A DNA stretch of 64,000 bases from Stutzerimonas stutzeri (GCF_013522825.1 NZ_JAAMQZ010000003.1:1-64000); one strand, 5' to 3'. Numbered from the stretch's first letter, positions 23,547 through 32,636 are shown. The notes: generated by a model not told the origin, from the letters alone. A program made the numbers and translations.

Positions 23547-24929
23547 GTGACCGCCCAATCCTCAGCAACGCTTACCTCCCTCGACCGCCTCTGGCTGACC
23601 GAAGCCGTGCGCCTGCGCGAAGAGCATGCCGGACCGCTGGACGACGACGAGGCCAATCGCCGGGCGCGCGCCGAGAGCGGCGAGCTGCACCAGCTGATCG
23701 AACGCCGCGCACTCTGGCTCGCGCGCCGCGATGGCTTGATCGAAGCGCTGCAACACTGGCGTCAGGGCGCGCGGCTGGCGGCGCTGGCGCTGCTGCTGTT
23801 GGCCCTGTTCAGCGGCGCAGGGCTGGCTTGGGCGGCGCTGGGCGACGGTGTGCGCCCGGTGAATGTGTTCTGGGCGCTGGGCAGCCTGCTCGGGCTGAAC
23901 CTGCTGATGCTGCTGGGCTTTTTCTTCGCCGGCGACAGCGGCGGCGCGCTGGGGCGGCTCTGGCTGTGGCTCAGCGAAAAGCTCGCCCGCGATGCGCGCG
24001 CCGTGCAACTGGCGCCGGCGCTGCTGGCGGTGCTGCAGCAGCGCCGGCTCGGTCGCTGGCTGCTCGGGCTGGGCGTGCACGGCCTGTGGTCGCTGGCAAT
24101 GCTCAGCGCCCTGCTGACGCTGCTGGCCTTGCTGGCCACCCGACGCTACGGCTTCGTCTGGGAAACCACCATTCTCGGCGAAGGCGCCTTTATCGGACTG
24201 ACCCAGGCCCTCGGCGCGCTGCCCACCTGGCTCGGCTTCAGCATGCCGGACATCGAACAGATTCGCGCCAGCGGAACCCTCACTCACGACTTCGACAGCG
24301 CCCGCCAGAGCTGGGCCGGCTGGCTGGTGGGCGTGGTGCTGATCTACGGGCTGCTGCCGCGCCTGCTGCTGACGCTGTTCTGTCTGTGGCGCTGGCGCAG
24401 CGGGCGCGCGGCGCTGTGTCTGGATCTGCAACTGCCCGCCTACCGCCTGCTGCGCGAACGCCTGCAACCGGCCAGCGAACGCCTCGGCATTCAGGATGCG
24501 GCACCTGCGCATCTGCACAATCCCGGCAACGGTATTCAGCTGGAGGGTGGCGAAGGCGCGGTGCTGGTCGCCATCGAACTGGAGCCGGACCGCAACTGGC
24601 CGCCGCCGCTGCCCGCTGGCATCGCCAATGCCGGCGTGCTGGACGACCGCGAGCAGCGCAAGCGCCTGCTGGAACAGCTCACCCATGGCCCGGCCAGACG
24701 CCTGCTGATCGCCTGCGACCCACGCCGTTCGCCGGATCGCGGCACCCTGGCGCTGATCGGCGAGCTGTCCCGCTGCGCCGGCGAAACTCGGGTCTGGCTG
24801 CTGCCGGCACCAGCGGGCGAGGCACTGAACGACGACCGCCTGCAGGACTGGCAGCAGGCGCTGGATAGCCTTGGCCTGACTCATTCCAGCAGCGCGCCGC
24901 TGACCTGGCTGGAGGCGGGCCATGATTGA
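23547..24929 (+). CDS. DUF2868 family membrane protein
   Basis: 460 residues with a GTG start at 23547. The N-terminal ~80 residues are soluble and charged. They are followed by four hydrophobic segments in the region 75-330 and a soluble C-terminal domain (about 340-460). I recognise it as a DUF2868 protein of unknown function; it is regularly followed by a DUF3482 GTPase gene, as here. The two probably act together at the membrane. A palindromic repeat separates the genes. Confidence 0.8.
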   Translation: MTAQSSATLTSLDRLWLTEAVRLREEHAGPLDDDEANRRARAESGELHQLIERRALWLARRDGLIEALQHWRQGARLAALALLLLALFSGAGLAWAALGDGVRPVNVFWALGSLLGLNLLMLLGFFFAGDSGGALGRLWLWLSEKLARDARAVQLAPALLAVLQQRRLGRWLLGLGVHGLWSLAMLSALLTLLALLATRRYGFVWETTILGEGAFIGLTQALGALPTWLGFSMPDIEQIRASGTLTHDFDSARQSWAGWLVGVVLIYGLLPRLLLTLFCLWRWRSGRAALCLDLQLPAYRLLRERLQPASERLGIQDAAPAHLHNPGNGIQLEGGEGAVLVAIELEPDRNWPPPLPAGIANAGVLDDREQRKRLLEQLTHGPARRLLIACDPRRSPDRGTLALIGELSRCAGETRVWLLPAPAGEALNDDRLQDWQQALDSLGLTHSSSAPLTWLEAGHD

Positions 24930-24940
24930 ACGTGTTCAAC

Positions 24941-25009
24941 GTAGGGTGGATGTCGCTTTTTACATCCACCGTTGGCAGTGGTGGATGGGTGAAGCGTCAT
25001 CCACCCTAC
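24941..25009. repeat. palindromic repeat at a gene junction
   Basis: GTAGGGTGGATGTCGCTTTT at the left faces TGAAGCGTCATCCACCCTAC at the right, with an inner ACATCCACC/GGTGGATG pair. It lies exactly in the short gap between the DUF2868 and DUF3482 genes. Confidence 0.85.
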
Positions 25010-25028
25010 AGAACTCGAGGTCTGCCCG

Positions 25029-26408
25029 ATGAGCGCACCCCTGAAACTCGCCCTGGTCGGTCACACCAACGTCGGCAAGACCTCGCTGCTGCGCACCCTA
25101 ACCCGCGACATCGGCTTTGGCGAGGTATCGCACCGGCCCAGCACCACCCGCCATGTCGAAGGCGCACGGTTGTCGGTGGACGGCGAGCCATTGCTGGAAC
25201 TCTACGACACGCCCGGCCTGGAAGACGCCATCGCCCTGCTCGACCATCTGGAGCGAATCGAGCGCCCCGACGAGCGTCTGGACGGCCCGGCGCGCACGGC
25301 ACGTTTTCTCGACGGCGCCGAGGCGCGCCAGCGTTTCGAGCAGGAAGCCAAGGTACTGCGCCAGTTGCTGGCCAGCGATGCCGGGCTCTACGTGATCGAC
25401 GCCCGCGAGCCGGTGCTGGCCAAGTACAAGGACGAACTGGCGGTGCTCGCCGGCTGCGGCAAGCCGCTGCTGCCGGTACTCAACTTCGTCGCCCGGCCCG
25501 GCCATCGCGAAAGCGAATGGCGCGAGGCCCTGGCCCGGCTCGGCCTGCATGCGCTGGTACGTTTCGACAGCGTGGCGCCACCGGTCGATGGCGAGCGGCG
25601 GCTGTACGAAAGCCTGGCGCTGCTGCTGGAGTCGTCAAGGCCGCAATTGCAGCGACTGATCGAGGATCACGAAGCCCAGGCCGCCGCGCGCCTGGCCGCA
25701 GGCAACCGGCTGATCGCCGAACTGCTGCTGGACGTGGCCGCCTGCCGCCGCAGCGTCGCGGCGCAAGCGGAACTGGAACGCGGCGCGATACGTGAACTGC
25801 ACGATGCCGTGCGTGTCCGCGAACAGGCCTGCGTCGAAGCCCTGCTGCGCCTGTATGCCTTTCGCAAGGGAGACGCCGCAGCCGCCGACCTACCGCTGCT
25901 CGACGGCCGCTGGGGCGATGACCTGTTCAACCCGGAAACGCTCAAGCAGCTGGGCGTGAAAGTCGGCGGTGGCATGGCCGCAGGTGCAGCCGCCGGGGCC
26001 GGGGTCGACCTGATGGTGGGCGGCATCACCCTGGGCGCCGCGGCGCTGCTCGGCGCCCTTGCCGGCGGTGGCGCGCAGACGGCGCGGCATTACGGCAATC
26101 GCCTGCTGGGCAAGCTCAAGGGCCAGCGCGAGCTGACCGTCGATGATGCCGTGCTGCGCCTGCTCGCCCTGCGCCAGCGGCAACTGCTGACGACCCTCGC
26201 CGCCCGCGGCCACGCCGCGCAACAGGCCATCGCACTGGAAACGCCACAGGCCCAGGGCTGGCGCGACGGCACGCTGCCCGAAGCCCTGCAACGCGCCCGC
26301 GCCCATCCCGAATGGTCGTCACTCAATGAGGGAGCGCGGCTGGAGCAGCGCGAGCGTCAGGAGCTGATCGGCGAGTTGCTGGCAACGCTGCAGCAGCCAG
26401 GGCATTGA
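25029..26408 (+). CDS. DUF3482 family GTPase
   Basis: 459 residues. The N-terminal G domain has the P-loop GHTNVGKTSLLRTL (about 11-24), a switch I threonine in STTRHVEGARL and the G3 motif DTPG. Residues about 215-310 are helical. A glycine/alanine-rich hydrophobic stretch (about 315-360, GGGMAAGAAAGAGVDLMVGG) suggests membrane contact. The pairing with DUF2868 suggests a membrane-linked GTPase system of unknown role. GAGG lies at 25017-25020. The gap to the upstream gene carries a repeat that creates a linking small open frame. Confidence 0.82.
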   Translation: MSAPLKLALVGHTNVGKTSLLRTLTRDIGFGEVSHRPSTTRHVEGARLSVDGEPLLELYDTPGLEDAIALLDHLERIERPDERLDGPARTARFLDGAEARQRFEQEAKVLRQLLASDAGLYVIDAREPVLAKYKDELAVLAGCGKPLLPVLNFVARPGHRESEWREALARLGLHALVRFDSVAPPVDGERRLYESLALLLESSRPQLQRLIEDHEAQAAARLAAGNRLIAELLLDVAACRRSVAAQAELERGAIRELHDAVRVREQACVEALLRLYAFRKGDAAAADLPLLDGRWGDDLFNPETLKQLGVKVGGGMAAGAAAGAGVDLMVGGITLGAAALLGALAGGGAQTARHYGNRLLGKLKGQRELTVDDAVLRLLALRQRQLLTTLAARGHAAQQAIALETPQAQGWRDGTLPEALQRARAHPEWSSLNEGARLEQRERQELIGELLATLQQPGH

Positions 26409-26426
26409 TTCGTCTGAACGTCCGCA

Positions 26427-26550
26427 TGTCGGGTCGATGGAGCGTGACCCTACCCACACAGCGCAGCGTCACGTTTTGTAGGTCGAATTAGCCGAAGGCG
26501 TAATCCGACAATCCGAGGCGTAATCCGACGGTTTGAAGGCTTAACCCGAC
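26427..26550. repeat. rearranged fragments of the composite dispersed repeat
   Basis: Arm B (TGTCGGGTCGATGGAGCGTG, from 26427) precedes arm A (GTAGGTCGAATTAGCCGAAG, 26478-26509), the reverse of the order in the full copy at 8072-8193. Further degenerate 'gtaatccgac' units follow to 26550. Confidence 0.65.
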
Positions 26551-26559
26551 GACTCGTCC

Positions 26560-27282
26560 TCAACGCTCCCTGCCGCTCTCCACCTCTTCGGCCATGCGCT
26601 TGAGGCCGATGTGGCGCACGTCGGTGCCGCGCACCAGATAGATCACCAGCTCGGCGATGTTGCGCGCGTGGTCGCCGATGCGCTCCAGCGAGCGCAGCGC
26701 CCAGATCACGCTGAGCACGCGGGAGATCGAGCGCGGGTCTTCCATCATGAACGTGACCAGTTCGCGCAGGGCGGTCTTGTATTCGCGGTCGACGGTCTTG
26801 TCGTACTGGGCCACCGACAGCGCCAGGTCGGCGTCGAAGCGGGCGAAGGCGTCCAGCGCCTCGCGCACCATCTTGCGCACCTGATCGCCGATATGCCGTA
26901 CCTCGACGTAGCCGCGCGGCGATTCGCCTTCCTCGCACAACTGGATGGCGCGACGGGCGATCTTGGTCGCTTCGTCGCCGATGCGTTCGAGGTCGATCAC
27001 CGACTTGGAGATGCTGATGATCAGCCGCAGGTCGGAGGCCGCCGGCTGGCGACGGGCGAGGATGCGCACGCACTCCTCGTCGATGTTGCGCTCCATCTGG
27101 TTGATCTGTTCATCGACCTCGCGCACCTGCTGCGCCAGGCCCGAATCGGCCTCGATCAGCGCGGTGACCGCGTCGTTGACCTGCTTCTCCACCAGCCCGC
27201 CCATGGCCAGCAGGTGACTGCGAATCTCCTCCAGCTCGGTGTTGAACTGCTGGGAGATGTGTTGAGTGTGGTTGTCTTTCAT
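26560..27282 (-). CDS. phoU: phosphate signalling protein PhoU
   Basis: Negative regulator linking the Pst transporter to the PhoR/PhoB two-component system. The 240-residue protein begins MKDNHTQHISQQFNTELEEI and has two three-helix PhoU repeats, each with the metal-binding E-x-x-R-x-x-D pattern (IDLERIGDEATKIA and RSLERIGDHARNIAE). An in-frame upstream extension exists but the start at 27282 matches the family. It is the last gene of the pst cluster, after a hairpin-bearing gap. Confidence 0.96.
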   Translation of the reverse strand: MKDNHTQHISQQFNTELEEIRSHLLAMGGLVEKQVNDAVTALIEADSGLAQQVREVDEQINQMERNIDEECVRILARRQPAASDLRLIISISKSVIDLERIGDEATKIARRAIQLCEEGESPRGYVEVRHIGDQVRKMVREALDAFARFDADLALSVAQYDKTVDREYKTALRELVTFMMEDPRSISRVLSVIWALRSLERIGDHARNIAELVIYLVRGTDVRHIGLKRMAEEVESGRER

Positions 27283-27300
27283 AAAGGCTCCTGAAAAGCC

Positions 27301-27362
27301 GCTGGAGGCTGGACGCTGAAGGCTGGACGAGACGGAGCCGCTTGTTCGTCCAGCCTCCAGCC
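27301..27362. repeat. hairpin-forming repeat between pstB and phoU
   Basis: GCTGGAGGCTGGACG and GGCTGGACGA face TCGTCCAGCCTCCAGC. A related hairpin lies on the other side of pstB at 28236-28305. Confidence 0.8.
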
Positions 27363-27389
27363 TTAAGCGCTGTTGTCGTCTGTTCGCCG

Positions 27390-28220
27390 TTAGCCGTAAC
27401 GCCCCGTAATGTAATCCTCGGTCTGCTTCTTGGCCGGGTTGGTGAACAGCGTATCCGTGTCGCCGTATTCGATCAGCTTGCCCATGTACATGAAGGCGGT
27501 GTAGTCGGAGACGCGCGCCGCCTGCTGCATGTTGTGGGTGACGATGACGATGGTGTACTTGGCCTTGAGCTCGTAGATCAGCTCCTCGACCTTCAGCGAT
27601 GAGATCGGGTCGAGCGCCGAGCTCGGTTCGTCGAGCAGCAGCACTTCGGGCTGCACGGCGATGGTCCGGGCGATCACCAGACGCTGCTGCTGGCCGCCGG
27701 AAAGGCCGAGGGCCGACTCGTGCAGGCGGTCCTTCACTTCTTCCCACAGGGCCGCGCCCTTGAGCGCCCATTCGACGGTTTCGTCGAGCACGCGCTTCTG
27801 CTTGATGCCCTGGATGCGCAGGCCGTAGACCACGTTCTCGTAGATGCTCTTGGGGAACGGGTTGGGCTTCTGGAACACCATGCCGACGCGGCGGCGCAGG
27901 TCGGCCACGTCCTCGCCCTTGCGGTAGATGTTGGTGCCGTCGAGGTTGATCGCACCCTCGATGCGGCAGCCGTCGACCAGGTCGTTCATGCGGTTGAAGC
28001 AGCGCAGCAAGGTCGACTTGCCGCAGCCGGACGGGCCGATGAAGGCGGTCACGCGCTGCCTGGGGATGTTCATGCTGACGTTGTACAGCGCCTGCTTCTG
28101 ACCGTAATAAAGGCTCAGGTCCGGCACCTCGATGGCCACCGGCTCGTCGGCCAGGTTGAGGCTGCGCTTGTCGCGGCCAAGGGCGGAAATGTCGATGGAA
28201 TGGGTTTGCGTCGCTGACAT
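27390..28220 (-). CDS. pstB: phosphate ABC transporter ATP-binding protein
   Basis: ATPase of the high-affinity phosphate importer. The 276-residue protein has Walker [11 protein letters not shown]-loop [11 protein letters not shown], signature LSGGQQQRL and Walker [14 protein letters not shown] short N-terminal extension (about 25 residues) precedes the ABC core, as in other pseudomonads. GGAG precedes the start with good spacing. It is flanked on both sides by related hairpin repeats. Confidence 0.97.
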   Translation of the reverse strand: MSATQTHSIDISALGRDKRSLNLADEPVAIEVPDLSLYYGQKQALYNVSMNIPRQRVTAFIGPSGCGKSTLLRCFNRMNDLVDGCRIEGAINLDGTNIYRKGEDVADLRRRVGMVFQKPNPFPKSIYENVVYGLRIQGIKQKRVLDETVEWALKGAALWEEVKDRLHESALGLSGGQQQRLVIARTIAVQPEVLLLDEPSSALDPISSLKVEELIYELKAKYTIVIVTHNMQQAARVSDYTAFMYMGKLIEYGDTDTLFTNPAKKQTEDYITGRYG

Positions 28221-28235
28221 GAATGTCTCCGTGAT

Positions 28236-28305
28236 CGCTGGAGGCCAGAGGCCGAGGCTGGACGCGGTCGGTGCCGCTCGTTCGTCCAGCCTCGGGCCTC
28301 CAGCG
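28236..28305. repeat. hairpin-forming repeat between pstA and pstB
   Basis: CGCTGGAGGCC and GAGGCTGGACG face CGTCCAGCCTC and GGCCTCCAGCG, giving two stacked stems. The core is shared with 27301-27362. Confidence 0.8.
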
Positions 28306-28318
28306 CTTTTATCGGCTG

Positions 28319-29989
28319 TTAGTGGTCAAGCGCCTTGTATTTCTCGCGCAGGTGGTTGCGGATGACGACCGCACTGAGGTTGAGCGTCGCGATCACCAGC
28401 ACCAGCAGCAGCGCCGTGGCGTAGACCAGTGGCCGCGCGGCCTCGACGTTGGGGCTCTGGAAGCCGACGTCGTAGATGTGGAAGCCCAGGTGCATGATCT
28501 TCTGGTCCAGGTGCAGGTAAGGATAGTTGCCGTTGAGCGGCAGGCTCGGGGCCAGCTTGACCACACCCACCAGCATCAGCGGCGCCACTTCGCCCGCGGC
28601 GCGGGCCACGGCGAGGATCAGGCCGGTCATCATCGCCGGGCTGGCCATCGGCAGCACCACCTTCCACAGCGTTTCCGACTTGGTCGCACCGAGCGCCAGC
28701 GAGCCTTCGCGAATCATTCGCGGGATACGCGCCAGGCCTTCCTCAGTGGCGACGATCACCACCGGCAGGGTCAGGATCGCCAGCGTCAGCGACGCCCACA
28801 TCAGCCCTGGCGTGCCGAATACCGGCGCCGGCGCGGCTTCGGGGTAGAAGATCCGGTCCAGCGAGCCGCCCAGGACATAGACGAAGAAGCCCAGGCCGAA
28901 CACGCCGTAGACGATCGACGGCACGCCGGCGAGGTTGTTCACCGCGATGCGGATGATGCGGGTCAGCACGCCCTGCTTGGCGTATTCGCGCAGGTAGACC
29001 GCCGCGATCACACCGAACGGGGTGACGATCACCGCCATGATGATGGTCATCAGCACGGTGCCGAAGATGGCCGGGAAGATGCCGCCCTCGGTGTTGGCCT
29101 CACGCGGCTCGTCGCTGACGAACTCCCAGATCTTGGCGCCATAGAAGCCGAGCTTCTGCGGCACCGACATGGCGTTCGGCTGGTAGGCGCGCACCACCTT
29201 GCCCAGGCTGATCTCCAGCTCGCGCCCATCCAGGGTGCGCACGCTGATGCTGTCGCGGTTGAAATCCTGGTGGAGGGCCATCAAGCGGCCTTCCAGCACC
29301 CTGTATTCGGCGTTCCAGCCGTCACGCTCGGCGTCCAGCTCGGCCTGGGCGGCGGCATTCAGCTTGTCGTCCAGCTCCAGCTTGCGGGTCTTCAGGCGCA
29401 GCCGCTCCAGACCATGGTTGATCCGCCCGATATCGACCTTTTCCAGCTGGCTGATCTGCCCGTGCAGCTGGTCGATACGCTGGATGCGGCGCTGCAGCTC
29501 GCCCCAGGCGGCCTCGCCTTCGGCGACCAGGTTGCCGTTTTCCTTGACGCTGAGCAGCGCGCCATAGAAGTTGCCCCACTCGCGGCGCTCCAGCACGACC
29601 AGGTCCCTGGGGGTGCGCTCGTTGCTCAGCCACTCGCCCACGACCCAGGTGAAATCCGCGCCGTAGACTTCACGGTTGCCCACCTTGAGCAGCTCGCGGG
29701 TCATGAACTCGCCGCCCTCAGCCGCCACCGGCAAGCCACTGGCGGCCAGGCGTGCGCGCGGCACTTCCTCGGCCTGCACACGCTCGCCGGCCAGCACACG
29801 GGGCTCGCCACCGGGCACCTGATAATCGGCGACGATGACATCCGCCGGCCAGAAGTGCGCCATGCCGCGAACCGCGATCACCGACAGCAGGCCCAGGGTC
29901 ATGATCACCGCGATGGACACCGCACCGGCGTTCATCCAGATCCAAGGGGTGCCGCTCTTGATCCAGTTTGTCAGGGAATCCTTTTTCAC
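28319..29989 (-). CDS. pstA: phosphate ABC transporter permease PstA, long form
   Basis: Membrane subunit of the Pst importer. At 556 residues it is almost twice the length of E. coli PstA. After a first membrane helix (about 18-38) comes a long soluble insertion (about 45-285) with a charged, probably coiled-coil stretch (about 150-230). The permease core (about 295-550) has five or six helices and the EAA-type loop [18 protein letters not shown]. The start codon is GTG at 29989. The long form is known from Pseudomonas; the role of the insertion is not. Confidence 0.93.
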   Translation of the reverse strand: MKKDSLTNWIKSGTPWIWMNAGAVSIAVIMTLGLLSVIAVRGMAHFWPADVIVADYQVPGGEPRVLAGERVQAEEVPRARLAASGLPVAAEGGEFMTRELLKVGNREVYGADFTWVVGEWLSNERTPRDLVVLERREWGNFYGALLSVKENGNLVAEGEAAWGELQRRIQRIDQLHGQISQLEKVDIGRINHGLERLRLKTRKLELDDKLNAAAQAELDAERDGWNAEYRVLEGRLMALHQDFNRDSISVRTLDGRELEISLGKVVRAYQPNAMSVPQKLGFYGAKIWEFVSDEPREANTEGGIFPAIFGTVLMTIIMAVIVTPFGVIAAVYLREYAKQGVLTRIIRIAVNNLAGVPSIVYGVFGLGFFVYVLGGSLDRIFYPEAAPAPVFGTPGLMWASLTLAILTLPVVIVATEEGLARIPRMIREGSLALGATKSETLWKVVLPMASPAMMTGLILAVARAAGEVAPLMLVGVVKLAPSLPLNGNYPYLHLDQKIMHLGFHIYDVGFQSPNVEAARPLVYATALLLVLVIATLNLSAVVIRNHLREKYKALDH

Positions 29990-30061
29990 GGACCGATACC
30001 TTTAACGAAATCTTCTCGCAGCCAACGGCTGCATTCTTGCCATACCAGCAGGCCCGGCCTG

Positions 30062-32338
30062 TTACAGGCTGGCGTACTTGCGGCGCAGACGCTGGCGAAT
30101 CAGCTCGGCCAGGGTGTTCATCACGAAGGTGAAGATCAGCAGCACCATCGCGGCGAGGAACAGCACGCGGTAGTGGGTACTGCCCACTTCCGACTCGGGC
30201 ATTTCCACCGCGACGTTGGCCGCCAGGGTGCGCATGCCTTCGAAGATGTTGGCCTCCATGATCGGCGTGTTGCCGGTGGCCATCAGCACGATCATGGTTT
30301 CACCCACCGCGCGGCCCATGCCGATCATCAGCGCCGAGAAAATGCCGGGGCTGGCGGTCAGCAGCACCACGCGGATCAGCGTCTGCCAGGGCGTGGCACC
30401 AAGCGCCAGGGAACCCAGGGTGAGGCTCTTGGGCACGCTGAACACCGCATCTTCGGCAATCGAATAGATCGTCGGGATCACCGCGAAGCCCATGGCCAGG
30501 CCGATCACCAGGGCGTTGCGCTGGTCGAAGGGAATGCCCATCTCGTTGGTCAGCCACAGGCGCATGTCGCCGCCGAACCACCAGTTTTCCATGTGCCCGC
30601 TGACTTCCAGCGAGCCGAAGCCCACCAGCAGGATCACCGGGATCAGCAGCAGCGCCTCCCAGCCTTCAGGCACGCGCAGGCGGATGGACTCCGGCAGGCG
30701 GCTCCAGAGGTAGGCCGCCAGCAGGATGCCGAACGGCATCAGCAACAGCAGGGCGAAAATGCCTGGCAGGTGGTTTTCCAGATAGGGCGCCAGGAACAGG
30801 CCGGCAAAGAAGCCGAGGATTACCGTTGGCAGCGCCTCCATCAGCTCGATCACCGGCTTGACCTTGCGCCGCAGCGCCGGGGCCATGAAGTAGGCGGTGT
30901 AGAAGGCGGCGCAGATGGCCAGCGGCGCCGCCAGCAGCATCGCGTAGAACGCGGCCTTGAGCGTACCGAAGGCCAGCGGGGACAGGCTCAGCTTGGGCTC
31001 GAAGTCGGTGTTGGCCGAAGTCGACTGCCAGACATGGTCGGGCTCGGGATAGCTTTCGTACCAGACCTTGCTCCACAGCGCGCTCCAGGAAATTTCCGGG
31101 TGCGGGTTGTCGATCACGAAGCGCTGCAGTTGGCCACCGGACTCGACCAGCAGACGCGTGGCGCGTGGCGACAGGGTGGCGATGGCCGCGCCTTCGGCTA
31201 CCGGCTGCTTGAGCAGGGTGCGGTGCGCGGTGCTGTGGAACACACCCAGGTTGCCGCTGTCATCCAGAGCCAGGAAGCCCTTGCGCCGCTCTTCCGGCAG
31301 GATCTGCGTGATGGGGCTGTCGCCCAGCTGGAAATTGCGCACGTTCTTCAGCTCGGCCTGGCCATCGGCGCCGCGCACCATGAACCACTGGCCGATACCG
31401 CCGTTGGAGTCGCCCACCAGCAGCGAAATGCCGCCCAGCAGAGTCGTGACGTTGGTGACCTCGCCCGTGCCGTTCAGCAGTTTGTAGCGGCCATTGAGCT
31501 GCTTGCGGCGCAGGTCGAAGACATCCGCGTTGGCCTTGCCACTGAAGGCATAGAGCCACTGCTGGCGCGGATCGAGCAGCAGCTTGCGGATCGGCTCGTT
31601 CACCTGCGGAAGATTGAGGCGCTCCTGCTCGATGCTGGTTTCACCCGTCAGCAGGTTTTCCGTGGTGGCGATACGCAGCGCATGCAGCGCGCTATCGGTG
31701 GCGGCGGCGACCAGCAGGGTCCTGCCGTTGCGGCTGATGGCGACATGATCGATGGCGCCGCCCTGAGTATCGAGCTCCAGCGGCGTTTCGCCGAAGGGGT
31801 AGTCGATCTGCGGAGAGATGGTCCTCTGGTTATTCGGGTAGCTGACCTTGTAGTTGTGCTCCAGCACCAGCGCCTGGCCATTGTCCAGCCCCAGCACCAG
31901 CAGCCGGCTACCGGGCGTGTCCTGACCGATGGCGGTGATGCGCGCCTCGCTCGGCAGCGGCAGGCTGACGCTGGACAGCGCGGCGCCATCCTTGAGGGAG
32001 AAGAAGCGCACCAGGCCATCGGCGCCCAGGCGCATCGCCACTTCGTTCTGCTCCTCGACGGCCAGCAGCAGCGGTTCACCGGCCTCGGCCAGCCAGGTCG
32101 GCTGCTGCGCATCCCTGGGCTTGACCTCGGCGCCCTGAAACATCGGCAGCACGACCTGGGCGAGGTAGAAAAAGATCAGGCAGATGGCGCCAAGCACCGC
32201 CAGACCGCCGATGGAAACATACCAGCGCGCCAGATGGTCCTTGAGCGCGCGAATGCGCCGCTTGCGCTGCAACGCCGGTGTATTGAAGTCCAGCCGTTGC
32301 GCATCGGTGTTCGCAGTCATGGGCTCTATATCGTTCAT
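30062..32338 (-). CDS. pstC: phosphate ABC transporter permease PstC, long form
   Basis: Membrane subunit of the Pst importer, 758 residues, about 2.4 times E. coli PstC. After one membrane helix (about 38-62) there is a large extracytoplasmic insertion (about 70-445) with repeated motifs like AISRNGRTLLVAAATDSAL and LLDPRQQWLYAFSGKANADV, resembling a beta-propeller. The permease core follows (about 455-755), with SLALGATPWQTLIRVV. I chose the ATG at 32338 (MNDIEP...), because the frame upstream runs into a repeat element. A PhoB-type promoter lies beyond that repeat at 32590-32623. Confidence 0.92.
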   Translation of the reverse strand: MNDIEPMTANTDAQRLDFNTPALQRKRRIRALKDHLARWYVSIGGLAVLGAICLIFFYLAQVVLPMFQGAEVKPRDAQQPTWLAEAGEPLLLAVEEQNEVAMRLGADGLVRFFSLKDGAALSSVSLPLPSEARITAIGQDTPGSRLLVLGLDNGQALVLEHNYKVSYPNNQRTISPQIDYPFGETPLELDTQGGAIDHVAISRNGRTLLVAAATDSALHALRIATTENLLTGETSIEQERLNLPQVNEPIRKLLLDPRQQWLYAFSGKANADVFDLRRKQLNGRYKLLNGTGEVTNVTTLLGGISLLVGDSNGGIGQWFMVRGADGQAELKNVRNFQLGDSPITQILPEERRKGFLALDDSGNLGVFHSTAHRTLLKQPVAEGAAIATLSPRATRLLVESGGQLQRFVIDNPHPEISWSALWSKVWYESYPEPDHVWQSTSANTDFEPKLSLSPLAFGTLKAAFYAMLLAAPLAICAAFYTAYFMAPALRRKVKPVIELMEALPTVILGFFAGLFLAPYLENHLPGIFALLLLMPFGILLAAYLWSRLPESIRLRVPEGWEALLLIPVILLVGFGSLEVSGHMENWWFGGDMRLWLTNEMGIPFDQRNALVIGLAMGFAVIPTIYSIAEDAVFSVPKSLTLGSLALGATPWQTLIRVVLLTASPGIFSALMIGMGRAVGETMIVLMATGNTPIMEANIFEGMRTLAANVAVEMPESEVGSTHYRVLFLAAMVLLIFTFVMNTLAELIRQRLRRKYASL

Positions 32339-32369
32339 CAAGAGGGTTCCTGAGCCGCCAGGCTCTGAC

Positions 32370-32578
32370 AGGCCGTTGAAAACTACCTGCGTTGGCAATA
32401 CTTCGTTAAAAACAGGCTCGAACTGCTCATTTAGACGACTAAACTCGTACGCGAGCCCGGTCCGTTCCTCGCCTGTCTTGACTCGCTGCACTCGCCCTTC
32501 GGGCCAGCCTTCGGCTGTTACTCCCGTTGGTCGTTGCGCCTCGTCTTGCCTGCCTCGGCTACGTTTTCCAACAGCCTG
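32370..32578. mobile_element. MITE-like repeat with terminal inverted repeats
   Basis: About 209 bases bounded by CAGGCCGTTGAAAAC at the left and GTTTTCCAACAGCCTG at the right, which are imperfect inverted repeats of each other. The interior has no gene. I recognise the ends as a repeat common in Pseudomonas genomes. It sits between the PhoB-type promoter and the start codon of pstC, so it forms most of the pstC leader. I see no second copy in this window. Confidence 0.65.
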
Positions 32579-32589
32579 TGGAGGCGCCT

Positions 32590-32623
32590 AATCTAATCAA
32601 GTCATGTGACAGAAAAATTACAG
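32590..32623 (-). promoter_or_regulatory. PhoB box and -10 element of pstC
   Basis: On the minus strand CTGTAAT, four T, CTGTCAC (32623-32606) form the two 7-base repeats of a Pho box with the normal 4-base spacing. Ten bases later is TAGATT (32595-32590), a -10 hexamer at the distance usual for PhoB-activated promoters. Transcription would start near the right end of the MITE-like repeat. Confidence 0.85.
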
Positions 32624-32636
32624 CCCCTGAACACAA

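Noticed and set aside
24922..25032. The 36-codon open frame at the DUF2868/DUF3482 junction as a real protein gene
   Set aside because: It is encoded almost entirely by a palindromic repeat; at most it serves translation coupling, so it is described as a finding and not as a gene.
26560..27771. A phoU with a ~160-residue N-terminal extension
   Set aside because: The extension runs through the hairpin repeat and the end of pstB in another frame; the conserved PhoU start is at 27282.
28271..32353. A 1360-codon open frame on the + strand across the pst genes
   Set aside because: It is antisense to pstA and pstC, is rich in Gln/His/Arg/Ala as expected from the complement of GC-rich codons, and spans several real genes and repeats.
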